From NCBI GenBank assembly GCA_000697475.1, contig JNEU01001035.1, forward strand, positions 1-64,000: DNA of 64,000 nt, written 5' to 3'. Positions 29,943-41,800 of the stretch are shown piece by piece; position 1 is the stretch's first letter; every line of letters starts with the position of its first letter. The position numbers and the translations under genes were made by a program. The notes under the pieces were generated by a model. That model searched no databases, had not been told where the DNA came from, and saw nothing but the letters and a program-made list of their open reading frames with translations. The stretch comes from Lichtheimia corymbifera B2541 (Eukaryota > Mucoromycota > Mucoromycetes > Mucorales > Lichtheimiaceae).

Positions 29943-31616
29943 TACATAACACGAAGGGATTGCAGTGCCTTGACGCCAATCTCGAACTAGACACATTGAT
30001 GAGCCATTTTTCCATCCAATCCAACCCATAACTTACACAAGCAACAATAACAGCGACAATGATGAGATAAATAATAATGAGTGTTTGATACTCGACACCG
30101 AAATTGGTAAGATGATCTCGGAGCATTGATAGCAGATCGGACACCACTTTTAATCGATCGTTGAGAATCTTGGCTCGTTGTGGTATCTCCAAGTAATCTA
30201 AACACGTGTGTATTAGATGTCATATCATTGCTGCTTTTTTGAAAAAGAAGAATGTTGTAACTTGCCTCGAATTGCGACGTACATGGGCTGTAATGCTGGT
30301 TCGGACCAAAAAATCTCCGGTGTATCTAGCATCCATCATCCATCAGCGTTGTTTCATACATCCAAGGAACCTTATCTCACCTAATACATTGGAAACCAGG
30401 TTGACATTCATGCGTAGCTGGAATAGGTGACCATTGATTTTTGTAATCTCGGTACGATTCTTTACGAGTCTTCCTGTTTGAGCCATTTCCTTTGGTAAAT
30501 GTTTGGTATCCTAATACACCTTGTGTGAGTGATGATGATGATGATGATTACACTCATCTCTCTGTGTCTTACCTCGATTGTTTTATCCATAATGTCCTCG
30601 TAGCGAGCAAGGACCGCACTTTGTGATAATCCATGTGATAAAGTCAATTTGATCATGTGGTTGCTGCTTTTTAGGGTGATCATGTCATTAAAGATACGTG
30701 GTTTGATCTGAGACGTGTCGTATTGAAAATGCATTTCCTCGATCTGCATGTCCTCGTTGGGGTTATCACGGAAGGGTCTTATTGAGAATTGAGACAAGTC
30801 TTCGAGCATGAGCAATTCTTGTGCACGATGAAAGTTCCAAAAGACAACGACGCCATAATCAAAGACAAAGAGCTCACCACCGAGAAATAATGATGATGAA
30901 TCCTTGTCGCTCTTTCGACGTGTCTTGTTGCTGCTATTATCATCCTCATCTTGATAAGAGTCTTCTTCATAATTCATTTCTTCTTCATCTTCTTCATGAT
31001 CTATGCCAGGATGGGGTGATGCGCTGCGTATACGCACATTGAGTAGGTTTTCTTTGCCGGGTCTTAATGTCCAAAGTGGATAATGGTAAGCTGCGTAAAG
31101 ACATTCATCGTAGAGGCGTGGACTGACATGATGGTGTTGTCTTAGAAATGCTCGTAGACTGGTTACATTGTATCCTTCACCCGTGCAATAGGCTGTTACT
31201 CGTGATAGATTCGCTAAATCGCGTTCGTCTTGTGTCATATGCTCGGCTGCAGTACGTGGAACAGCAGGTGCATGCAACGGTTGCTGCTCATCGCTCGGTG
31301 ACACGGCTGACGCTTCGCCATCATGGGCCATGGCATCAAGCACATGCTCCATACCCACTGACGGATCGACCGACTTTGGTGGAAACAGTACAAGCTTTTG
31401 AGTCAATTTGGTGCTTCGGACAGGCTGTGTGCTCTTGGATCGCGGAGGCATGCCGGGATGCGTCGCCTTTGTCTTTGGCACGTTCAGTAATGTTGCATCG
31501 GTGGGTGTCGTTATTGCTGATGCTGGCTGTTGTGCTTGAGGCTTGAGCACCTCTTTGGCAATGGCCGATGGCGGTTTGCTGCTAGTGCTGGATGATGCTT
31601 CTCCTTTTTTCACCAT
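29943..31616 (-). CDS. RMD1: RMD1/RMND1-family protein (DUF155)
   Basis: Five exons (31616-30573, 30510-30381, 30325-30266, 30197-30037, 29987-29943) join in frame to 479 residues. The N-terminal 130 residues are Ser/Pro/Ala-rich and basic. The DUF155 core includes RVTAYCTGEGYNV, GGELFVFDYGVVVFWN and HMIKLTLSHGLSQS. A C-terminal region with TPEIFWSEP, LEIPQRAKILNDRLKVVSDLL and a hydrophobic segment TLIIIYLIIVAVIVAC forms the single membrane anchor. Family members include yeast Rmd1 and Rmd8 (cytosolic/vacuolar surface) and mitochondrial RMND1/Sif3. This one has no clear mitochondrial presequence, so the Rmd1/Rmd8 branch is more likely. An acidic insert (about 30935-30995) sits inside the core. 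The third intron has a GC donor (GCAAGT), needed to keep the frame. Confidence 0.9.
30531..30549. repeat. (GAT)n trinucleotide repeat in an intron
   Basis: Six consecutive GAT/ATG units within the first intron of the RMD1-family gene. Confidence 0.85.
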
Positions 31617-32043
31617 GAGGCAAGTATAGATTTAGTGGTGGTGTGGTATGATAAAAAAAAAAGAGAGAGGACAGGGAAATTCGAAACACTCCTCGTGCGC
31701 ATGACAAAAGTGTCGGAACGTACTCAACCTCGGTTGTTGTTTTGTTGTTGTTAGGTGCCGCAATTGACACACTTGCCTTTTATTCGTCTTGTTGTGTCGA
31801 TCACAATGAACCTTACTACCTTGCCAAGACCATCACGAACTTCGTCAAAGCCCAGGGATTGGCCACATCATGCACGTTGCCAAAAATGACATGAACACCG
31901 AATAACCAACGCGATGCATCCCCCATCGTAACCTTAATCAGAGACACACACCACACACGCATATAAAAGACGGTTTCAGTTCCGAGGATGAAAAGGTAAT
32001 CCGTTTCTCTCTTTCTCTTTTTCCTCTCTTCTCACTTGTTGTC
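31617..32043. promoter_or_regulatory. Divergent promoter region, RMD1-like / Ca2+ exchanger
   Basis: About 430 bases between two divergent starts, with no gene seen. Both ends are pyrimidine-rich in the direction of transcription. ATATAAAAG at about 31961 is a candidate TATA box, 80 bases before the exchanger ATG. Confidence 0.5.
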
Positions 32044-33861
32044 ATGAATCACGAGAGTCAACCGTTGCTCGGGTCTCAAGGAGATGACCACCATCACCAT
32101 CCCACTTTTTGGTCGTCATGCAAAACTACCACCATCAACTCTTATTTCAATATCTTGTTGATCTTTGTTCCCGTTGCTATTATCGTCTCCTTTATCGGTG
32201 CCTCGGATTCGGTTGTCTTTACCCTCAACTTTATTGCCATCATTCCGTTAGCAAAGCTCTTGGGTTTCGGTACGTATGCTCATCTTACTTGGACAAAGGA
32301 AAGACCATTGACATGATGCTGTATTCTATATAGCAACGGAGGAACTGGCTATGCGAACAGGAAGCACAATTGGTAGTTTACTCAATGCTACATTTGGTAA
32401 TGCTGTCGAGTTGATCCTTGGTATCATTGCCTTGAAGGAGGGTCTCATTCGTGTTGTGCAAGGTAAAGAAAAAAAGGATCGACAAAAAGGTTACTCTTGC
32501 TGACTTTTGCATTTTCAGCCTCTATCTTGGGATCCATCCTGTCAAACATCCTTTTGGTATGTGTAGTATTATTATAATGCTGCTACTGTGGTCTTGATGA
32601 CTGACCCTATGTATGCACATAGGTGCTTGGATTTTGCTTCCTTCTTGGCGGTGCCACCCGATCGGAACAGACGTTTAACAATATCGGTGAGAAACATTTC
32701 CTTGCATTCCGAGTAAAGAAGAAAAAAAAAAACTAACCTACACACGCACCACATACATAGCTGCACAGACATCCTCTTCATTACTTGCTCTTACTGTGCT
32801 CTCCCTTTTGGTACCTGCTGCTTTTGCTGCATCCACCCCAGCCGATAAGGTCAAGGAAGGCATCCTTGCTTTGAGCCACGGCACAGCCATCGTCTTGTTA
32901 ATCATCTACATCCTATTCTTGTTTTTCCAGGTAAGAAATGTGACACAAACAATCGTCAATGGCTGGGGTTTAATCCTTGTACGCGTTTCCTTCTTTAGCT
33001 GAGAACTCATGCAGGCATCGTAAGTAACACAAGAAAAGCTGCTGTGTCCACACAACCACCCCCAACCAGTGATTGATCGATGATCTCTTTTAGTTTGAAG
33101 ATGAAGCTGATGAAGAAGAAATTCCACATACCACCTTGGTCTTCTCGGTGATCCTGTAAGTGATACTTTTTTTAGTACTTGACTTTTTGTCGTACATATT
33201 TTGTTACTTATGCATATGCATGTCTCATGTGCAGCTTGCTTGGTATTGCTGCATTGGTATCCTTGCATGCCGATTTCTTGGTGGGCGCGTAAGTTCTTTC
33301 GCTTGCACAACAGGAGCAATGATGTTTACTCACATGATCTCTATAGCATCGAAGGTGTGGTTGAACAATGGCACATCAACGAGACATTTGTTGGTATTAT
33401 CCTCCTTCCTTTGGTGGGCAAGTAAGTTGTGATACATTATTGTGGGATGGAAGAGAGGTACCTAATCTATCCCTCTATTAGTGCGGCTGAGCATGTCAGC
33501 TCTGTCACCTTTGCCATGAAGAACAAGATGAACTTGTGTATTGGTATTGCTCTCTCGTCTTCGTTGCAGATCGGTTTGCTTGTCACACCTGTGTTGGTGC
33601 TAGTTGGCTGGGCTATTGGTCAACCCATGACCTTGTTCTTTGAAAACTTTGAGACCGTGGTCTTGTTTGCCAGCGTGTTGATTGTCAATTACCTTATTCA
33701 GGATGCCCGCTCCAACTGGTTGGAGGGTGCTTTGCTTTTGGTATGTATTGGTTTATGGATGGATGGATGGATCAAGCGTATATATTGACACACACACATC
33801 GTTATAGTCTGCCTACGCCATCATCGGTTTGGCCTTTTATTTCCATCCCACGGATAATTAG
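32044..33861 (+). CDS. VCX1: Vacuolar Ca2+/H+ antiporter, Vcx1/CAX family
   Basis: CAX exchangers use the vacuolar proton gradient to load Ca2+ into the vacuole. Eleven exons give about 430 residues. After a hydrophilic N-terminus ([15 protein letters not shown], with a His run) come about eleven membrane helices. The two alpha-repeat signatures are intact: [13 protein letters not shown] in the first half and [17 protein letters not shown] in the second. The second signature is split by the intron before its Ala-Ala. The acidic loop typical of the family lies between the halves ([14 protein letters not shown]). The protein ends soon after the last helix ([13 protein letters not shown]). No calcineurin-response element was confirmed upstream. 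The gene follows the RMD1-like gene divergently and has no functional partner nearby. Confidence 0.95.
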
Positions 33862-34669
33862 TTTTGTGTTTGGATCTTTATTAAAGTATATAGTGGTTGT
33901 AAATGTACATGGGACGTGTGCGTGTGGCTACATCATGATGATGGAAATGACTTTTGGGGAGTACAAAAAAATGTGCATGGAAGCTTCTAATGAGAGCTGA
34001 TATGTGTGCACAAGGATCTTTCTTGATACGCATTTTGTCATACGGCTCCCAGAACTATCGCTGTCAGTCGTGTTTGCTTCAGTTTGGCTTATGATGTGGG
34101 TGATGAGGATCGCGGTTGGCTTCGATAACTATCCTTGTAGCACCGCGTTTACATCACGTTCATATCCCCATTGATATTAGGCAGCATCAGGCACTTTGCG
34201 TAAATATTAACCCAGTGCCGAAGGACAAGAGAGGCAGGAAAAAGAATAGCCGGTGATGAATTACTGCTACAGTGGGAAAGCTTGCGTGATGCATTAACCA
34301 TCACCTTGTTGGAATCATGCAGCAAAGAAATTTACGCATCATCCCTTTTTGCTGTGCTCATTATCGATCTGATCCTTATAGATGAACGTGCCCCTTTTTG
34401 CTATGCCTAGTTACGACGGCCTTGATATTCTGTACAACTTTTAGTGTACCGTTCTGTATGTACAGAAACCAGAAAAATGCACCAAAACAGCGATAAAAAA
34501 AGTGTGATGGAATGGAGTGATGCATAATGTTGTGCATGTGGTGGTTTAGAATCATCATGACATGTTACTGCCTTTTTTCCCACCATCGACGTGAATGTAT
34601 AAAGGTCTACGTTCGAAGGCTCCTTTCGACTTCAATTTTTAACCCTCATCTCTCACGCAACTCGAAAAA
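33862..34669. other. Intergenic region
   Basis: About 800 bases with no supported gene. Short open frames on both strands overlap each other and lack motifs. It holds the 3' end of the exchanger transcript and the promoter of the small SMP-like gene. Confidence 0.55.
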
Positions 34670-34940
34670 ATGGCACCCGAACCTCAGGTATGTTGCTCTA
34701 TCCATCGAATGGGTTGTAGTACTGTAGTTGCTTATGGATTTATGATAGTCTACGCCTATGACTCAAGAAGCCGCTTCGCGAATTCAATCCGCTATTGACA
34801 AGAAAGGTGATGATGCTACCAAGGCTGACCAAGGATTCAAGGCGAGAACATCTTCTGCTGCAGCGAAAAACGATAACAATGGCGCCACAAAACCCTATCG
34901 AAGCGGTTGCGGTGGTTGCTCCTCCTACTCGCGAAAGTAA
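34670..34940 (+). CDS. Small SMP-domain-like protein
   Basis: Two exons (34670-34687 and 34749-34940) give 69 residues. The core PMTQEAASRIQSAIDKKGDD followed by GFKARTSSAAAKND matches the short Ser/Ala-rich repeat of the plant seed maturation protein (SMP) domain. That domain is found in many small fungal proteins of unknown function. The tail GCGGCSSYSRK carries three cysteines. The protein is hydrophilic, without a signal peptide or membrane segment. Family resemblance suggests a stress or desiccation-related role, but this is inference. The tiny six-codon first exon is supported by good GT/AG signals and an upstream CT-rich leader. Confidence 0.75.
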
Positions 34941-35800
34941 AATATGATCAATTCACAACAACGTTGTTATGATGTGATGAAATTCTATGATACTCTATCC
35001 CAATGTGTGCACAATAAAAACTTGCTCAAATAATGTGAAAGCTACATAATACATCTTCTCTTGTATAATTTGATAACTAATGGGTATAGCAGATTTTCTT
35101 GTTAAGACCTCCCTTTGAAAACACATGTTGTGCTTCGAGATGAGCAGTGGTATGTCTAACAAAGCTTACTGTAGGTTCTTCATATCATCAATGCCTTTCC
35201 ATGATATTCGTGGTAGCCTTCTTCATGCATCAAATGATGGACTTAATATTGGAAATAGCTTGTATGCCTTATTGATTTGGCTGTTTTCAATAGGAATGTT
35301 TATTGATGCATGTGCGCTCACTGAAGAAAAAGAATGGCGACGGTACCGTGATTTATGCAGTAATGCTGCATTATAATCTCAAAGACAAATGTCACTGAAA
35401 CAAAGATCCCGATAATCATCCAGAAGCTACAGGCTCATGGGTGTGGATCATTGTCATTATATTCCTTTCATTTCATAGTTAAAGGCATTTTCTTTATTCA
35501 GTCAAGTATAATATACAATGAATCAAAGTAATAAGGGGGGATAGATCAATATTGTGTTGTAGACCCTTTCTTCTTACTGTCCACCCGCCAGGGCATTGAG
35601 TGTTACACAGGATTCCATGTAAAGGGACTTGAGACGCACAAGGACTACACTCTTTCACTTCTTTGTATGCACGATTTCAGCAGGTTTGTAGTGCTCGGCT
35701 CCCAAGCGACGATCAAAGACCTTGTTCTCATTCACCCATTCTCATTCAAGGGACGGAAGTCAACCACTTTACGATTGCGTTGCTTCTTCAAAGCCGCCCA
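34941..35800. other. Intergenic region upstream of the SZT2-like gene
   Basis: About 860 bases without a supported gene. An 83-codon open frame at 35125-35376 begins with ATG and contains one hydrophobic stretch (YALLIWLFSIGMFI), but I recognise no family and see no promoter or splice context. It is more likely a chance frame. The right part should hold the SZT2 promoter. Confidence 0.45.
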
Positions 35801-38800
35801 TGAAGGTCGAGTATTTGCTGCATTCCACCAAGAGAGAGAGAGCTCTCGATACTGACTCCAGGTTATATAGTTCAATGAAGCTCAATCGGTTGTATTGCTC
35901 GTGAAGAACCCTACATTCAGGACGACGACCACCTTCAGTTTATGGCTCCTCCAACAATTGTTCCTGCCGATCACGCTACACGATCATGAGGTGAGGGCAC
36001 AAAACTCGAAACATAAGGCAACGCTTTGTTGACTCGGTTTCCAGGACATCAGGTTTTTGCATATATCCGACAAGTTGTCAAGTATATCCTTACATGATAA
36101 GATTCCAGCGACTATCAAAGATTCAGCATTACACGAGCATGACTACAGCAATACGTCCCTTGACGACACCATCGATTCCCCTACGACACCATCACCACCA
36201 CGGCAACCGAATGCTTGTATTCTCACTCCACGTTCACGCATCGTCACTGTGGCAGAAGAATATTCGTTTGTGTTTATGGTTGATCTAAGTTCAAGTCTCG
36301 CTACAATCGATGTTGATAAAGGTGCAATCATGATGGGAAGCAATTATACCATGTAAGTATTGGTTACCACAGAGATATATGGGATCGGTTTGTTATTGAC
36401 ATGATGTATACTACCTATAGCATCAAAAATATCATCCAAGGGCTTGTACAACCAATGCAGATTGATACGCCTGTCAAGGAACATCAACAAGTACGTGTAA
36501 TATCATAGAAACAAGCCCGCTTTGATAATAATCACACACAAATGTTTACGTAGTTCCTTCCTTCCATACGCATTACAGTCATTGTCGAGTGCTCTCAATT
36601 CGGATCCAACATGAATGTGGTCCCTATCCTCGCTGAATATCCAACCATGCGCGTGTTGTTGCAAGATGCATTTGTCAGCTCCAAGAATATTGATGATGTG
36701 CTCCAGACACTCAACAGCGGGATTGATCAATTTCAGCGCGATCTAGTAAGCTTCAGACAACGGCTTAGTAAACGACGATCACGACTTGGATACGAACTTG
36801 ACGTGCGCAATGATCATTCGGGAATGATGGATCATGATGTGGATGATGAATTTGTGGATATCAGCCCATCATCAGCAGCAACAGTGGTCTATGAAGAGAA
36901 AGTGGATGAAAAAAAGAAGCAGCGCACCTCTACTACCAAACATGAGCCTAGTCCCAAAGCAACAACATCACCCAACAACAACAAAGCATCCAATGACAAC
37001 AACAACCGATATCGGCAACGTGTCAAATCAAGAACGTCCACGATCAAAAAAGACGTATGGGGTGTGGGCAAGAGTGGAAGTAGTCTATCGTATATACTGC
37101 ACGCTGGATCGTATGCACTCAGTCTTTTACCACCGTCTGGCCATTCATCACTTATCATTGTTACGGATGGTGTTGTCAATTCGAGTTTGCAAGATGAATC
37201 CATTGTCCGACAATTATCGAATGAAGGAGTGGAATGCAGTATTGTGCAAGTAGGATTCGGCAGTGGATTATCACCAGCATCCAATTTTGGCTTTTTCCCC
37301 GACACCGAGATATTACGCTTTATTGCCAGTGCTACAGGTGGCCATTATATGCACGCTGAAGATTGCCCAGATCTTGATTCAATTAGTACGACAACGACTA
37401 CTACTGATACTACCGACAATGGGACGATTATTGCCAATACCTATCAAAAGAGATTCCTAATACAGCATATCACGTTGCATCGACCTGCCAATGTTGAGAG
37501 ACCTCGATCATGGATCAACAATACCAGTTTACCTACAGCACCCACGTCTGCTGAATACATTGATACACGACGTTTATTTATGGACGGTCTTGCCACACCA
37601 CAATCCATGGTGGGTCCTTTTCCTTGGGATCCACGAGCAGAATCACGACCTATTGATACCCATTTATTGCGATACCAAGAGTATTCTTTACCGCCCTCTG
37701 TTCGACAAGTGGTAGCAGCACGCACAAGACAAGGCTTTTACATTTCATCGGTTGCCTTGGATCGTAGTCGTGCAAGGCGTGCCATGCACACAGCAGCAGC
37801 AGACTTTGGAAATGGTGGACTATCCTATACCAAGGAACGACTTTTAATTACGCTGACACTTGAATGGCAACCTGATTTCACCATTGAGTATCGTATACGC
37901 TCAGGCCTATCATTGAATTGGTCAAGCTATCTTAGCAACCTTACAGCCCAATGTCCCGAGAACGATCTTCTTGATTCAGTGAGCAACCCACGTGCCGAGA
38001 TCCTGATACGCACCACCACGACGTTTTCGCATATGCTTCAAAATTGGGATGCATTTCAAAGACGATGTCAAGTGATGGGGATTGTTACCGGTGGTATTGG
38101 CGTGGGTGATGTCTCAGGATCATCCACTGGATTTCTCAAGATTGGAAGGCTCAAGAAATTCCTTGCCCGTATGTTTGAGACCGATCAGCATCTTTATGCG
38201 CTTTTGACGCGACAACGCAACAATAATGAGGATGATGACCATGATTTCCGCACTGTATGGGAGAAGCTTGACCAGAGTGATTACCGTCTTCAGACTTCTT
38301 GTTGGTACGACGTACATGGATTCGATTTGGTGCTATTCCCCCATCATCCACATCCTTTATCTTCCTTGGAACCCATCCACCATGTTCTCCAAAAGATGAA
38401 TGACATTTTGCAACATTGGGCCGATTTTGTCAGTGGCGATGGTGTCCATGTCAGATTGATGGATGATGGCGTCACGGCTTTTGCTGCACGTAGCAAATGT
38501 ATCAGTTTTTGTGAAGTGCGATTGCTCCAAGAAAATGCTCGTGTTGTTCATGTTCATTTGCACTTTTTCAACTTGCGGACTTCCATACGCCACAAGATCA
38601 TCCACGAACTAAAAGAGATTCTATGCAAACCTGATCCAGCCGATATGTATTTAGCGGACTTGGCTATCAAAGATCCGCACGCTGGTGCTGCTTCCTGGGA
38701 GTATCTTGAGCAAATCAGGGTCGTCATGCGTCCATTATCCATCCTATTGATGCGGGATCCTGAGCATTACTTTTTTACATCCACCAACAAGGATCATCAG

Positions 38801-41800
38801 CTTGCGGAATTCATCAGACCCGTTGGATGGGGAAGAGGAGAATTCATTGTTGGCAACTACATGCGTCGACACACGTGCTATTGGGATACGACATTACCAG
38901 GAACCGAGTACCTTGCCAACAATGGTCTTACGAGCCTACGTCAGATTGGATTTGATAAGCTATGTAATGCACGAGCTGCTCAGGTATATATGGGGGTGAA
39001 TGGATAGGTGAATGCGACGTTTTGGCTCATTCTGTATCATCAAGGGTTATGCACTTATCTCATCCAGAGATGGAGCATGTCACTTTTATAAAGAATTCAA
39101 GCATGGAAGTGCCGTCTTCTCTTCGCAGTATTTTGTTTGGCGTGAAGGTCACAAAGGGATGCTAACGACCGAGCTATGGACTGAACCCGTAACACATGAT
39201 CGACTCGATGTGCAAATCGACCTGTATGCGGGCGACAAGGATATTGTAACCAAGTTGATGACATTTGACTGGACATTTGCATTGAGTCATGAACCAGCAG
39301 CTGCTACTTCAGCCTTTGAAAGCATACGTGAACAAGGATTGGATGATACACTCCTCACAAAGTACCACATCAAGCATACGATGCTCTATGACATTTCCTC
39401 CATCATGGAATCAGCACCTTTCTCTCTGGTTCTCTATCCATTCCCAGGATTTGCATATGGAGGAGATTATAATGCAACTCAACAGGTGGCGTGGTTAGAA
39501 GCTGACAAGGATGTGACCACTCCAACACCAAAAGAAACGATATCGACCCATGAACCTCGCATCAACAACACACGAGGAGGAGGAGAACATCACCATCGAA
39601 ATGCGGCAGTATGCGTTTGCCCACGACCGGATAAGCTTTTCTTAGATTGTCGTGATGTGATAGCTTCCTTGTCGCCTGCACATATGGATATGACATTGCT
39701 GCATTATTTCTTTGTGCAGATCATGTCCGCATTTGCCGATTACGAATTGCCAGTGGGATCAAAAACGACTTCGGAAGGATTGGATGTCATGCAGATATTG
39801 ATGCGGCATGATTCAAAAGCGATCAAAGAGAGCACATTACATCTTTCAAGAGATATCCGTCGTACGCAATGTTTCATCAAGACATTTGGCCCAAGCACAT
39901 TCGTTGTCATATGCATGGCTTCCCTCGATACATTTATCAATCGATTTAAAGGAGGCGATCAGAATATAGCAGCATCAAGCAATTTTCGTAGAATGGGTCT
40001 TGCCATGTTTGAATGTCATCGATCGTTAGCTGGATTACACATGCATGATGAAAGCGGCGAGAAGATGACGATGGATAACAACTCTACCGAGCAGCAGCAG
40101 CAGCAGCATCCTACTACTACCAAATCCTATGAAGACGTATTGGTGAATGGGGTTGGATCAGCTATTCGACCATGGTTATCAAGTGCCGGTGGTGGCGGTG
40201 GTGGAGCAAGCAACGAGCATGAAGAAGGGTTGATTTCAGATTACCGCCTTCGTCTTATCCAGAACATAAGCGATATCTACTCTCGGGCATTTACAAAGTC
40301 AGTTTATACGTCCTTGCTCTACGGCAATGCAGTCAAGAATGACGATCTCGAAAAGGTGCTTGAGGTGTGCGAGGAAACAGTATTGGAGACTGATCTTACC
40401 GGCTATTTGAATGTTCAATCCTTGCTTAAGCGAAGAGGACGATCAAAGTAAGTCTAATGGAAACAGCTCTCCTTTTTTGCATTACTGATTAGGATGTGTT
40501 TTATGATAGTTTTGAAGAGATCCAACTTGCAAGACAGCGATTCAACACCGTGCTCGCTCACTACTTTGAGCCCGTCATGACCGAACACATGCGCAATTTA
40601 TACTGCTATCGGCCACCCCATGCGAAGAACGATGCAAGCAAACGATCCATGTACCTTGCAGATATCGCTGTTTGTGCGCATTCGCCCTTATTGTTACGAC
40701 TTGAATACGTGCTACGTGATCGCAAACGACGTGAAATGGCTTTTCCACTTGTTGATCTCCCCTATTCGTATCAAGGTGTATCCCCCAACAACCAAGAGTT
40801 CAACTTTGAACCTGATTTGATTGGCACAACGACATCTCCTGTGGCTTCCATGGATGGCACATCGGCAACGCTGCGATTGATATGCATGACATTGCCAGAA
40901 ACCATGTATGATCCTGTCAACGTTTTATCCTCCCATTTGAAAGGTTGCCCTGCCGAACACACTGCCGTCCACAATCAAGCGTGAGTATCCTTTATCAATT
41001 TGATGAATCACGCATGCTCAATTTTGTTTTAGATCATTCCTTGCTAGTGGAAAACGAGATAGCGAAGCACTTTCAGCTCTACCTGAAGAAAAGAGAAATG
41101 CACTATTGGAGACTAAGACAAGGATCATGTGGCTGTTGACAGAGGAAATCATGCATGGATTGTTACGTGCTGGACCAGTATCTGAGCCTGTTGTGCGCTA
41201 CATTGAGTCACAATTGATGAAAAAGAACCCATTCGTTGATTTTCCTACGACAATCACCATCCCACTCAGCTTTGTCAAGAATCAGAATCAAAGTCGACGC
41301 GTCTTTTTGGAGCAATTGGAACACAATACAACATCATTATATCGGCTTTTGCGAGTGGGCAATTGCTTTTATGCCAGCGACAATGGATTTTTCAGTGCCA
41401 ATTACGATGCTGTTACGGGTGATGATCCTCCTGGTGTCATTGACAGCTATGACGAAGGCCTTGGTATATCGACATACAATCCTGATGAGAATATTCAAAA
41501 AGAAGAAGAAGCAACAGCAGCAGGACATGATGAGTTTTGCGAAGGTTTGGGAATCAGCATTTTTGAACCTGCCTTTGGAGACGATGATACGGTGGAAGAG
41601 GAGGATCCTGAGGAACAATCCACAAGTCAACAACTCTATTGGCTACTCATTATCCCACAAGCCCATACTGTGCAAGTGTATTTTTATTCAAAGATGCCAC
41701 AATCTGTCAATCGCACTGAGATCATCCGAGTTACCAAAACCATGATCAGTGACATCATGGAACGCACAAACAAGCTGGTGCTTTTGTACCACATGAATGA

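Noticed and set aside
35125..35376. 83-codon plus-strand open frame as a small membrane protein
   Set aside because: Only one hydrophobic stretch, no known motif, no promoter or splice context. Chance is the better explanation.
36889..37305. Minus-strand open frame of 138 codons inside the SZT2-like gene
   Set aside because: Overlaps a well-supported exon in antisense and shows no motif.
38984..39050. Apparent one-base frameshift in the SZT2-like gene near a GGG run
   Set aside because: The frame conflict disappears if the intron ends at AAG (39044). The alternative intron would be only 24 nt.
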